DNA from: Elusimicrobiota bacterium
GTDB taxonomy: Bacteria > Elusimicrobiota > Elusimicrobia > JACQJP01
Length of the DNA: 55,145 nucleotides
Assembly (NCBI GenBank): GCA_016204975.1
Contig: JACQJP010000017.1
Location: forward strand, 1 to 55,145
Direction: 5' to 3'
In this document: piece by piece, positions 7,605-16,385 of the stretch
Position numbering within the stretch: the stretch's first letter is position 1
Layout of the letters: each line of letters opens with the position of its first letter
The notes under the pieces: model-generated
The model's database searches: none
What the model was told of the DNA's origin: nothing
What the model saw: the letters and a program-made list of their open reading frames with translations, nothing else
Position numbers and translations under genes: made by a program

Positions 7605-9098
7605 TTAGAACGCCACATCCAAACGCGTCAGCGCCCTGTGGGAGTTGCTTAAAATCGTGTTATCAGTCGCCCCATTGAACTTGGTATAAATTTCCCCTTC
7701 AAGGTTCAGTTTGATATTGTGTCTCAATCGAAACGTTACGCCCGGCACATAGCGCCAGGTATCTGCGCTTGCCGGAATACCCGGAGCCACTAGGGCAGCA
7801 GGCGTCTCGGTGATGTTCACCTCTTCGTAGCGAAACCCCGGTATCAGCCACGGGAAGAGAAAGTAGTTGCCCTCGACATACCACGAACTGAAGTTGGCTT
7901 GGGAGCTTGAGGCTGTTCCCCAAGGATTTTTGTTCTTTCCCCAAAGAAGTCCGCCCACCAGGTCGAAGGATCCGCTGGGTATGCCCCTCTCCTGGTTATG
8001 CAGGAAACGCATGTCCACCCCGCCTCGCCGAAAATTGTCTTCAGCGCCGCCCGTAGTGACGGCTGAGCCCCGGTACCAGAGGCCTCCAATCTGGATGGAG
8101 TTGTCCTTCCAGAAGCTCGGGGCATCGTTGGAGCCGCCTTGGAGTCCTCCTGCAGTCACCCCCGGACCGCCATACGGGATGCCTCCTATCTTGAGGCGGG
8201 TCACGACATAGTTGTCCTTGTCTGAGTTGTCGTCCTGTGTGCCGAAGTTGTCCCCGTTGTTTAGACCCACGGCGTAGTAGAACCGGTTGTAGGCTGAGAG
8301 TCCGTAGACCTCTGCGCCGGGGGAGCCCCCTGGGGTCAGGAATGAAAAGTCATTTCCCGACCCCGGGATCTTGGTGGCCCCGTAGAGATAATTGGTGACG
8401 ATCAGGTGCTGGAAGAAGTTGTTGAAGGCGAGATTCGGAATGTCGATCAAGCCGGTTCTGAGGTTCAGCCTGTTGTCTCCCAAACTCCCATTGAGCAGGT
8501 CTTTGAATATCAACTGGGCCTGGAAAGCTATGTTCCGGGAGGTGGCCTGCCCCTCCCGCATTTCGTCGTCCACGGACTTAAAGCAGATGGTCATGAGGGC
8601 GGAGATGTGGTCGTCAAAAGATCCCCCTGCCAAGAGCCTCCAGAAGTTGGGAAAATCTATGTTGTTTTTGGCCCTGCTTCCCCGGTTATAGGTCCAATCC
8701 CCAAAGAAGCGTAGGGCTATGGGAGGTAACCCTGGGATTTGGGAAGGCCACACCTCTTTGGGGAACATATCCTTGTGGGCTTCGACCCCGAGGTCCAGCG
8801 GCTTGTCCTTGACCATCGCCTCGTCATCTGCGGGGAACTGGTAGCCGTTGAGTTTGAAGGCTATCCCGAAGGAGTTGAGTTTAGGAGGGGCACTATGGCA
8901 GGTGGTGCAGGAAGTTTGGTATTTGCGGGCGAAGGCCGGAATGGCGTTCACTTCTCCGATCCCGTCCGGCCTGAGGGGACACAGATGTAGGCTTCTTTTG
9001 GTTAAGGGTGGTAGCAACCAGGCAAAGAAAAATATTGCTGTGACAATCAGGCTGCTTTCTGCTATTTCTTTTACGTTTCCAAGTTTTGCGCTGAGCAT
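7605..9098 (-). CDS. outer-membrane beta-barrel protein with N-terminal c-type heme motif
   Basis: FARKYQTSCTTCHSAPPKLNSFGIAFKLNGYQFP (CXXCH), then barrel-like alternating aromatic strands ending in RLDVAF. Confidence 0.7.
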   Translation of the reverse strand: MLSAKLGNVKEIAESSLIVTAIFFFAWLLPPLTKRSLHLCPLRPDGIGEVNAIPAFARKYQTSCTTCHSAPPKLNSFGIAFKLNGYQFPADDEAMVKDKPLDLGVEAHKDMFPKEVWPSQIPGLPPIALRFFGDWTYNRGSRAKNNIDFPNFWRLLAGGSFDDHISALMTICFKSVDDEMREGQATSRNIAFQAQLIFKDLLNGSLGDNRLNLRTGLIDIPNLAFNNFFQHLIVTNYLYGATKIPGSGNDFSFLTPGGSPGAEVYGLSAYNRFYYAVGLNNGDNFGTQDDNSDKDNYVVTRLKIGGIPYGGPGVTAGGLQGGSNDAPSFWKDNSIQIGGLWYRGSAVTTGGAEDNFRRGGVDMRFLHNQERGIPSGSFDLVGGLLWGKNKNPWGTASSSQANFSSWYVEGNYFLFPWLIPGFRYEEVNITETPAALVAPGIPASADTWRYVPGVTFRLRHNIKLNLEGEIYTKFNGATDNTILSNSHRALTRLDVAF

Positions 9099-9289
9099 GT
9101 TCTTTACCTCTATTGATAGAGAGGACTGATACCTCTTCCCATCTGTTTAGACATCGCGCAGCAAAACTGCCAAGAGGGGATTTGCTTTGGGTTCATTCAG
9201 CAAACAACTTGAAACCAATCAGTGACTTCTGAGACGCTTTTTTCTCGGTCGCCTCAGAGTATATAAAGTGAAAAGCCGTGAGAGGAGTC

Positions 9290-9643
9290 TTATTTACGAT
9301 GAAAAGGTAAATCCGGTTGGCAATTTCCTTTGATAAGAGAGTAAGCGTGTTTGGAGGAGATGTGGAAGCGTTTGCTGAGTTGACGTGCCGGAATGCCCTT
9401 TTTACGGAGGATCCGAATATGAGCGGATCTGTAGGGACAGTATCGGCAAGGATATAAAGCACCATGTTTGGCGATCCACACGTACCTGCCTCCGAATTGC
9501 TTCTGAAAATGACGGAAGGTTTTGGGCCCCAGAGCGAACCACAGCCACAGATTCGGATTGCTTTTTACAGGCAGTCGATTGAGTGGACAGTCCCCGGGAA
9601 ATAGCTTTGTGTTGCGCTCGGTCATCAGAACCCTCGTGAGCAT
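9290..9643 (-). CDS. Mor-like HTH transcriptional regulator
   Basis: FQKQFGGRYVWIAKHG...RSAHIRILRKKGIPARQLSKRFHISSKHAYSLIKG matches the beta-strand plus HTH layout of the Mor/C family. Confidence 0.55.
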   Translation of the reverse strand: MLTRVLMTERNTKLFPGDCPLNRLPVKSNPNLWLWFALGPKTFRHFQKQFGGRYVWIAKHGALYPCRYCPYRSAHIRILRKKGIPARQLSKRFHISSKHAYSLIKGNCQPDLPFHRK

Positions 9644-9734
9644 TGGTAGGTGAAATTGGAAAAATATTACAGCTAAATTTTTAAATTTATGGCGAACACG
9701 GCCCTTGAGGAAAAGGTAAAATGACCCAAGATCG

Positions 9735-10952
9735 ATGCCATTCTCGAAACTGGGGCTTCACCCGGACCTGGTGCGTGGCGTGCGGGCCATGGGCTTTACC
9801 GAGCCGACTCCCATACAGATTCAGGCGATTCCGCTGGCGCTCCAAGGGCGGGATGTGTTGGGGTGTGCGCAGACGGGGAGCGGAAAAACAGCCGCCTTTG
9901 CCTTGCCGATCTTGCACCGTTTATTGAAGCATACCTGTCCCGGCCCATGCGCTCTGATCATCGTTCCGACCCGGGAGTTGGCGGCTCAGGTTGAGACGAT
10001 GTTTCGCGACTGCGGTCGGTTCACGCCCTGCAAGATCGCGATCGTCATCGGAGGGGTGGGCTATCACGGGCAGCGACAAGCCCTTGCGGGAGGGGCTCAG
10101 ATTCTTGTGGCGACGCCGGGTAGGCTGCTGGACCACCTCCAGCAGGGGGGTGTCCGCCTGGACCGCGTGGAACAAGTCGTGCTGGACGAGGCGGACCGGA
10201 TGCTCGACATGGGATTTTTGCCCGCTATCCGCGACATCCTCGGCCGCTTGCCCAGGCAGCGCCAGACCATGCTCTTTTCGGCCACGCTGGTGCCCGAAGT
10301 CGAACGCATAGCGGCTTTCGCGCTACGCAATCCCCAACGAGTGGAGATATCCAAGCCGACTTCAGTTGCCGGGGGCATCAGCCAAGTCGTCTATCCCGTA
10401 AGCCAGCCGCAAAAGATTCAGTTTCTGATCGCTTTGCTGGAAGCCACCCAGATACGATCGGGCGTGGTGTTTTGCCGCACCAAGCATGGGGCCGATCGCC
10501 TGGCCCGCAGACTCAAAGAGCGCGGTTTCTCCATCGGAATCCTGCATGCCAACCGCACTCAAGGGCAGAGGACGGCAGCTATGGAGGCCTTCCGGAAGGG
10601 TCAAACCCAGCTGCTGGTTGCCACGGACATCGCGGCCCGCGGTATAGACGTTCAGCAAATCAGTCATGTCATCAATTATGACCTGCCGCGCCACCCCGAG
10701 GACTATGTCCACCGGGTGGGACGCACGGCCCGCGCCTACGGCGTGGGCGACGCCATTACCTTGATGGCTTCCGAAGAGCGGCCCTATCTCAGCGCCATCG
10801 AGCGTTTTGTGGGCATCGTTTTTCCCCGCGCGATGCTCCCCAACTTTCCCTATGATGTGCCTCCCCTCTTGACGCCTCCCAAACCCAAGACGTTCCGGGA
10901 TATGCGTTGGGGCCGTTTTCGTCGTCGCTTGCCACGGGGCTTGCGCCGCTGA
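9735..10952 (+). CDS. rhlE: DEAD-box ATP-dependent RNA helicase
   Basis: MPFSKLGL..PTPIQIQAIPLAL; AQTGSGKTAAF; PTRELAAQ; VLDEADRMLDMGF; SATL; HRVGRTAR. Confidence 0.93.
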   Translation: MPFSKLGLHPDLVRGVRAMGFTEPTPIQIQAIPLALQGRDVLGCAQTGSGKTAAFALPILHRLLKHTCPGPCALIIVPTRELAAQVETMFRDCGRFTPCKIAIVIGGVGYHGQRQALAGGAQILVATPGRLLDHLQQGGVRLDRVEQVVLDEADRMLDMGFLPAIRDILGRLPRQRQTMLFSATLVPEVERIAAFALRNPQRVEISKPTSVAGGISQVVYPVSQPQKIQFLIALLEATQIRSGVVFCRTKHGADRLARRLKERGFSIGILHANRTQGQRTAAMEAFRKGQTQLLVATDIAARGIDVQQISHVINYDLPRHPEDYVHRVGRTARAYGVGDAITLMASEERPYLSAIERFVGIVFPRAMLPNFPYDVPPLLTPPKPKTFRDMRWGRFRRRLPRGLRR

Positions 10953-11133
10953 TTGAGCGGTCGGTGAGGCCCGCTGCGCCGGTCTGCTTCGACACTGGGG
11001 CCCCATCCACCCTAAAAATATGTCATAATCCAGCTGCGAGCCTGAGCTCAAAACCTGGGCGTCCAATCCCTCCACTGGGGAGACCGCCAAGACATTGAGT
11101 TTGCGGTTTTTGTGAGGCTCCAGGAGGCGTTCC

Positions 11134-11493
11134 ATGGGAAAGCGGTTGTATGTAGGAAGTCTGCCTTTCGACGTGACCGAGGATCAGCTGCGCTCTATGT
11201 TCACAGCGTGCGGCCAAGTGGCCAACGCCAAACTGATCACGGACAAGTACTCCGGCCAGTCCAAAGGCTTCGGCTTCGTGGAGATGTCCAGTGACGAGGA
11301 GGCCCAGGCGGCCATCCAGAAACTCAATGGAAGCACCGTCGGGACGCGGTCCATCGTGGTCAATGAGGCCCGTCCCATGGAAGATCGCAGCAAGGGTGGT
11401 TTTGGTGGTGGAAGGGGCGGATTTGGCGGAGGAAGGGGCGGCAGCAGAAGCGGCGGCCGGGGGCCCAAGAAGCGCGATTTTAACAGCTGGTAA
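11134..11493 (+). CDS. RNA-binding protein (RRM, Gly/Arg-rich tail)
   Basis: KRLYVGSLPFDVTEDQLRSMF...GQSKGFGFVEM; GGFGGGRGGFGGGRGG tail. Confidence 0.95.
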   Translation: MGKRLYVGSLPFDVTEDQLRSMFTACGQVANAKLITDKYSGQSKGFGFVEMSSDEEAQAAIQKLNGSTVGTRSIVVNEARPMEDRSKGGFGGGRGGFGGGRGGSRSGGRGPKKRDFNSW

Positions 11494-11540
11494 AGTCTTC
11501 CTACTTCCCATTAGAGAAGCGGATCCTATCGCTGGGCTGC

Positions 11541-11798
11541 CTAGCTGCGGGGGGTGCTCTGTCCGAAGAGACCCAGGAGTTTCTGCTTTAAGGACTCTAT
11601 TTTTTCCGAAGGCGGTCCTTGCCGGCATTTTCGGCGCAGGGCCTCGCCGATGAGCCGGATCTGCCGGGCATAGCGCTTGCAGAGGGCGCACATTCCCAGG
11701 TGGATTTGAGCCATCCAGCGTCTCCAGAAGGGCTGGCTTTCCAACCCATCGTGGGAGAGCAGCTCCGCGATTTCCCGGCAGGAAGGCATCCAGCTCAT
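11541..11798 (-). CDS. putative zinc-finger anti-sigma factor (zf-HC2)
   Basis: CREIAELLSHD...HLGMCALCKRYARQ; ATGA overlap with the sigma gene stop. Confidence 0.75.
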   Translation of the reverse strand: MSWMPSCREIAELLSHDGLESQPFWRRWMAQIHLGMCALCKRYARQIRLIGEALRRKCRQGPPSEKIESLKQKLLGLFGQSTPRS

Positions 11799-12430
11799 TG
11801 GCTCACCCAGTTTTTCTCCAAACACTCCCGGAGTTTGTTTCGCGCCCGAAACAGGAGCACCCCAAGGTGGGTGGCGGTGACGTTGAGAATTTTACAGATT
11901 GAGTTTGTGGATTCTCTTTCCACTTCTCTCAGATAGAACGCGCTGCGTTGATTGAGGGAAAGGTTTTGTGAGCATTTTTCAATCCATTCCATTATTTCTT
12001 TGGAGAGGGCTTCCTTCTCCGGCCCTTGGGGCGGGGCGGACCATAGGCCGTTTTTGTGGAATCGCCGATCGAAGATTTCCTCAATGTTTTCCGTGGCCTC
12101 CTCCCGCTTCTGCCTGCGCCAGGTTTCAGAAGCCTTGTGGTAGAGGATTCCAAAAAGGTAGGTTTTTAACTGCGAGCGCCCTTCAAATCGTTTCACCGCG
12201 GTGAGAAAGGCGGTGAAGGTATCCTGCACCAGTTCTTCCGCATCCGGCTCTGGAAAACCGAGTCCCAGAGCCGCCGCGAAGAGCGGTCCGGTGTGTTTTT
12301 GGATCAGCTCACAAATCGCCTGCTCCTTTCCGGCCCGCAGGTCTTGGAGGATCTGTTCCTCAATCTTTGAAGCCACAGTCTTCTCGGACAAAAGAAAGCG
12401 GTAGAGTAATATTTTACCAGTTTCCGGCAC
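11795..12430 (-). CDS. ECF-type RNA polymerase sigma factor
   Basis: DAEELVQDTFTAFLTAVKRFEGRSQLKTYLFGILYHKASETWRR; LNQRSAFYLREVERESTNSICKILNVTATHLGVLLFRARNKLRECL. Confidence 0.9.
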   Translation of the reverse strand: MPETGKILLYRFLLSEKTVASKIEEQILQDLRAGKEQAICELIQKHTGPLFAAALGLGFPEPDAEELVQDTFTAFLTAVKRFEGRSQLKTYLFGILYHKASETWRRQKREEATENIEEIFDRRFHKNGLWSAPPQGPEKEALSKEIMEWIEKCSQNLSLNQRSAFYLREVERESTNSICKILNVTATHLGVLLFRARNKLRECLEKNWVSQ

Positions 12431-12462
12431 CGAGGGGGGAACTTTATAGAAAGGCTGTCTAT

Positions 12463-13260
12463 ATGAGGTTTTTGGGGCTTTTGTTTTGGATTTGGGTGCT
12501 GCTGGTTGCGGCGGGAAGGGTATCCGATGCCGGGGCTGCGTTGGACCATACGCACTCGCTCTGGGGCGAGGTTCTGTCCCGCTACAATCATGAAGGGCTG
12601 GTGGATTATCGGGGACTCCGGGAGAATCCGGAACTTCTCCGGCGTTATTTACGATCGCTGGCCTCGGTGGATTCTGCAGAGTATGCCTCCTGGAAACGGG
12701 GAAAGCAGTTGGCCTTCTGGATCAATGCCTACAACTCGCAAGCGCTGCAGATCGTAGCGGATCACTATCCCATTCGTCCGCGCTTTCCGAAATCCTGGGC
12801 TTATCCAAAAAATAGCATCCAACAGATTCCCGGGGTTTGGAAGGAGATCTATTTTGATATGGCGGGGAGGCGGGTCGCTTTGGATGATATCGAGCATGAG
12901 ATATTAAGGAAGGGATTTCGGGAGCCCAGAATCCATTTTGCTCTGGTCTGCGCTTCCTTGGGATGTCCGAAGCTGCAGCCAAAACCTTTTGAAGCCTCAC
13001 GGCTGGAGCAGCAATTGGAGCAAGCGGCGAGGGAATTCATTCAGGACCCGAAGAAGGCGCATTGGGAGTCGCGCCGACGGATTCTGCGTTTGTCTCCCAT
13101 TTTTTCTTGGTTTGGAGAGGATTTTGGAAATCCGCAGCATTTTATCCTCCGTTATCTTCCGGAAGAGCCGCAGAGGCGTCTCAGCCGTGGAGCCTGGAAG
13201 ATTGAGTGGCTGGAGTATGACTGGAGCTTGAATGAATGGCGGGGTGGGGATAGCCGGTAG
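12463..13260 (+). CDS. DUF547 domain-containing secreted protein
   Basis: VDYRGLRENPELLRRYLRSL...KQLAFWINAYNSQALQIV...DDIEHEILR...IHFALVCASLGCPKL. Confidence 0.9.
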   Translation: MRFLGLLFWIWVLLVAAGRVSDAGAALDHTHSLWGEVLSRYNHEGLVDYRGLRENPELLRRYLRSLASVDSAEYASWKRGKQLAFWINAYNSQALQIVADHYPIRPRFPKSWAYPKNSIQQIPGVWKEIYFDMAGRRVALDDIEHEILRKGFREPRIHFALVCASLGCPKLQPKPFEASRLEQQLEQAAREFIQDPKKAHWESRRRILRLSPIFSWFGEDFGNPQHFILRYLPEEPQRRLSRGAWKIEWLEYDWSLNEWRGGDSR

Positions 13261-14092
13261 CCGTCTCGCGGAGTTATTGGCACCCTATTTTCTTTCCTTC
13301 CTCTTTTTCCTCCCGGAGCTTTCTTGCGCCGGAACCCTATGGTTTCCAAAGGGGGGAGAGCTCTTCGGCAAGCTGATTGCCGACCCGGAGGAGGTTCAGA
13401 CCTCCGGGCAGTATTTTCGCTTAGACGGGCGCAATACCGTTGATTTTTCCGTGGGAAACAGCTGGGGTATCCGGCGATGGATCCTGGGAGAGGACAAAGA
13501 CTGGCGGGTCCAATGGGATATCTCCGGGGTGGTCCAGCCGCGTTTTTTGGTCTCTTTTAATATCAATGAGATGGAGGCGGTGGATTTTATTCTGAATTTT
13601 CCTTTGGAGATCCGCCGCGGGCCTTTTTCAAGCCGTGTGACGTTGGCCCATGAGAGTGCGCACTTGGGGGATAACTTCATTGCCAGAACGGGGAGGGAGA
13701 GGATCGCGTTCAGCCGGGAATTCCTCCAGGCCTTGGCGGCTTGGGAGTTTTCTTATGTTTTCAGAGCCTATGGGGGGGCGGCGACGCTTTTGCATACCAT
13801 CCCCAATTTGCCGAGAACGGAGCTTCAGGGGGGATTGGAGTTTCGCACTCCGGATTTTAAGATTTTTCTGGACCATGACTGCTGGCTTTATTTGGCGCAG
13901 GATTTTCAGTCCAAGGAGCAGAATAGCTGGAATCTGGACAGCAATACCCAGTTGGGAATGAGAATCGGTTTTCCAAGTGTGGCCAGGGATTTGAGGATTT
14001 TCTTGAACTTCTTCAGGGGCCACTCCGTTTTTGGCCAGTTTTTCCGCGAAAGAGAGAGCAATTTCGGGGCGGGCCTCGGTTTTGATTTCTGA
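13232..14092 (+). CDS. DUF1207-type secreted protein
   Basis: LWFPKGGELFGKLIADPEEVQTSGQYFRL...NTVDFSVGNSWGIRRW...SRVTLAHESAHLGDNFI. Confidence 0.75.
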   Translation: MNGGVGIAGSRLAELLAPYFLSFLFFLPELSCAGTLWFPKGGELFGKLIADPEEVQTSGQYFRLDGRNTVDFSVGNSWGIRRWILGEDKDWRVQWDISGVVQPRFLVSFNINEMEAVDFILNFPLEIRRGPFSSRVTLAHESAHLGDNFIARTGRERIAFSREFLQALAAWEFSYVFRAYGGAATLLHTIPNLPRTELQGGLEFRTPDFKIFLDHDCWLYLAQDFQSKEQNSWNLDSNTQLGMRIGFPSVARDLRIFLNFFRGHSVFGQFFRERESNFGAGLGFDF

Positions 14093-14110
14093 GTTGGAAT
14101 TTGTGCTACA

Positions 14111-15871
14111 ATGGGGCCGCCGATGGCTTACGACGGCTCTTCCCTGCTTTATCCCATCGCCTATTTTTCCATGGAGATCGGTCTGGAGCCTGTCTTTCCC
14201 ACCTATGCGGGGGGGTTGGGGGTTCTGGCGGGGGACACCCTGCGGGCGGCGGCCGATTCGGGGGTGCCGATGCTGGGGATCACCCTGCTTTACCGGAAAG
14301 GGTATTTTCGGCAGCATTTAGACTCGGCGGGTAACCAGTCGGAAAGCGAGGCCATCTGGGAACCGGAGAAGCACCTGGAGCCGGTGCCGGTTCGGGTGGA
14401 GGTGATGCTTGAGGGGCGCCCCGTTAAGATCGGCGTTTGGAAGTACCTTCTTCGCGGGATTTCCGGGCATGAGGTTCCGGTTTACTTTTTGGATGCCGAC
14501 CTGCAGGAGAACACCCCTTCCGACCGGCGGCTGACGGATTGTCTCTACGGCCCGGAAGATCCCTACCGATTCTCCCAGGAAGCGATTTTGGGTTTGGGAG
14601 GCGTGGAGGTGTTGAAGGCCTTGGGTCTGGAGAGGATCCAGGCATTTCATATGAATGAAGGACACTCCGCTTTGTTGATTCTGGCTTTAGCGGAGGGGAA
14701 GGTTTGGGAGGGTGGGGCGCAGGATTTTGGGGAGGCGGAACGGGAGAGGGTTCGGGATATGTGTATTTTTACTACGCATACCCCTGTTCCGGAAGGACAT
14801 GATCGTTTTCCGATGGATTTGGTCCGGAGAATTCTGGGGGAGGATCGGGCCTCTTTTCTGCTTCGCATGGGCTGTTGTTCCGGTGAGGTTTTGAATATGA
14901 CCCATTTGGCCCTTCATTTTTCGCGCTATATCAATGGAGTAGCTCTCCAGCATGGGGAAACCTCCCGAAGTCTTTTTCCCAACTATCCCATTGATTCCGT
15001 CACCAACGGGGTTCATGCGGTTACCTGGACCGCTCCTCCTTTTCAGCGTTTGTATGACCGTCATATTCCCGCATGGCGTACCGATAACCTCTATCTACGC
15101 TATGCCATCAAGATTCCATTGGAGCAAATCATCCGGACGCACCGGGAGGCCAAGGAAAGCCTTCTGGCCGAGGTACAGCGGCGAACGGGAATCCGTCTGG
15201 ATCCGGAGGTCTTGACCCTCTGTTTTGCCAGGCGGGCCACAGCCTATAAGCGCATCGACCTTTTGTTTTCGGATTTGGAGAGGCTCAAGCGCCTCTCTCG
15301 GGAGATTGGTCCGTTGCAGATGGTGTGCGCCGGGAAGGCGCATCCGAAGGATACGGGCGGCAAGGAGGCGATCCGTAGGATATGGGACGCGGCGGCTGCC
15401 CTGAAAGGCCGGATCCCTGTCGTTTACTTGGAAGAATATGATATCTCTTGGGCGAAGCTTTTATGTTCTGGAGCGGATCTCTGGCTCAACACTCCGCAGA
15501 AGCCCCAGGAGGCCTCCGGCACCAGCGGTATGAAGGCGGCTTTAAATGGCGTTCCCAGTTTCAGCGTCCTGGATGGGTGGTGGGTGGAAGGGCATGTGGA
15601 GGATGTGACCGGGTGGTCCATCGGGGATGGGAGGGGTCCGGATGTCTCGCCCCATCAGGAGGTTGCCTCCCTCTACGGAAAGCTCGAACGGGTGATTCTT
15701 CCGCTTTTCTACGGCAAGCCCGACAGATATGCCGAGATCATGCGTTCCTGCATTGCCCTCAACGGGTCCTTCTTCAATGCCCAGCGCATGCTGGCGCAGT
15801 ACATCCGCAATGCCTACACCGTCAGTCAATTCTGTCCTCTGCACCCCGGTCAAATGAAGCTGGAGGCCTAA
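14111..15871 (+). CDS. glgP: alpha-glucan (glycogen/maltodextrin) phosphorylase
   Basis: [92 protein letters not shown]. Confidence 0.95.
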   Translation: MGPPMAYDGSSLLYPIAYFSMEIGLEPVFPTYAGGLGVLAGDTLRAAADSGVPMLGITLLYRKGYFRQHLDSAGNQSESEAIWEPEKHLEPVPVRVEVMLEGRPVKIGVWKYLLRGISGHEVPVYFLDADLQENTPSDRRLTDCLYGPEDPYRFSQEAILGLGGVEVLKALGLERIQAFHMNEGHSALLILALAEGKVWEGGAQDFGEAERERVRDMCIFTTHTPVPEGHDRFPMDLVRRILGEDRASFLLRMGCCSGEVLNMTHLALHFSRYINGVALQHGETSRSLFPNYPIDSVTNGVHAVTWTAPPFQRLYDRHIPAWRTDNLYLRYAIKIPLEQIIRTHREAKESLLAEVQRRTGIRLDPEVLTLCFARRATAYKRIDLLFSDLERLKRLSREIGPLQMVCAGKAHPKDTGGKEAIRRIWDAAAALKGRIPVVYLEEYDISWAKLLCSGADLWLNTPQKPQEASGTSGMKAALNGVPSFSVLDGWWVEGHVEDVTGWSIGDGRGPDVSPHQEVASLYGKLERVILPLFYGKPDRYAEIMRSCIALNGSFFNAQRMLAQYIRNAYTVSQFCPLHPGQMKLEA

Positions 15872-15901
15872 CCCGCTGGGCGGGACGAGGGGCCCGGGGT
15901 T

Positions 15902-16324
15902 TTAAAGAATTTCGACTTCCTGGAGCCGGACCTTCTGGTAGCGCTGCGAGAAAGCCAGGGGAGCGGTGTTGAGCGGGGGGCGATGTTTGGTGATGAGGGC
16001 CGCCGCGATATCCTGAAAATCCTCCGGCGACTGCTCGCGGGTTCTGGCCACGTAGTCAAAATAGATATCCTTCCATTGAGAGAAGAGTTCTTGGGCCGTG
16101 GGGCTTTTTTTGTCCTCCAGGTGCTCCGCCAGGCAGGCATGGATGCTTTCGGGGTGGGCGATGCCGACATAGAGGACCCGGGGGTTGCGCTCAGAGTCGA
16201 AGGTCACAAACTCATAGACCCCTGGGGCATCGGGGGCATGTGAGAGGAGCGCGTCCAGTTTGAACCGGAAACAGCGCTCCGACATGACCACGCGATATAC
16301 CTTTTCAGCCTCGACCATACCCAC
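15902..16324 (-). CDS. small protein with possible GIY-YIG-like fold
   Basis: [27 protein letters not shown]...HLEDKKS resembles the GVY...LYVG core. Confidence 0.45.
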   Translation of the reverse strand: MGMVEAEKVYRVVMSERCFRFKLDALLSHAPDAPGVYEFVTFDSERNPRVLYVGIAHPESIHACLAEHLEDKKSPTAQELFSQWKDIYFDYVARTREQSPEDFQDIAAALITKHRPPLNTAPLAFSQRYQKVRLQEVEIL

Positions 16325-16385
16325 CTATTGTAGCATTTTTTGTGTAAGGGATTTGGCAGGGCGCGGGGATTTTTAGAAATTCCAG

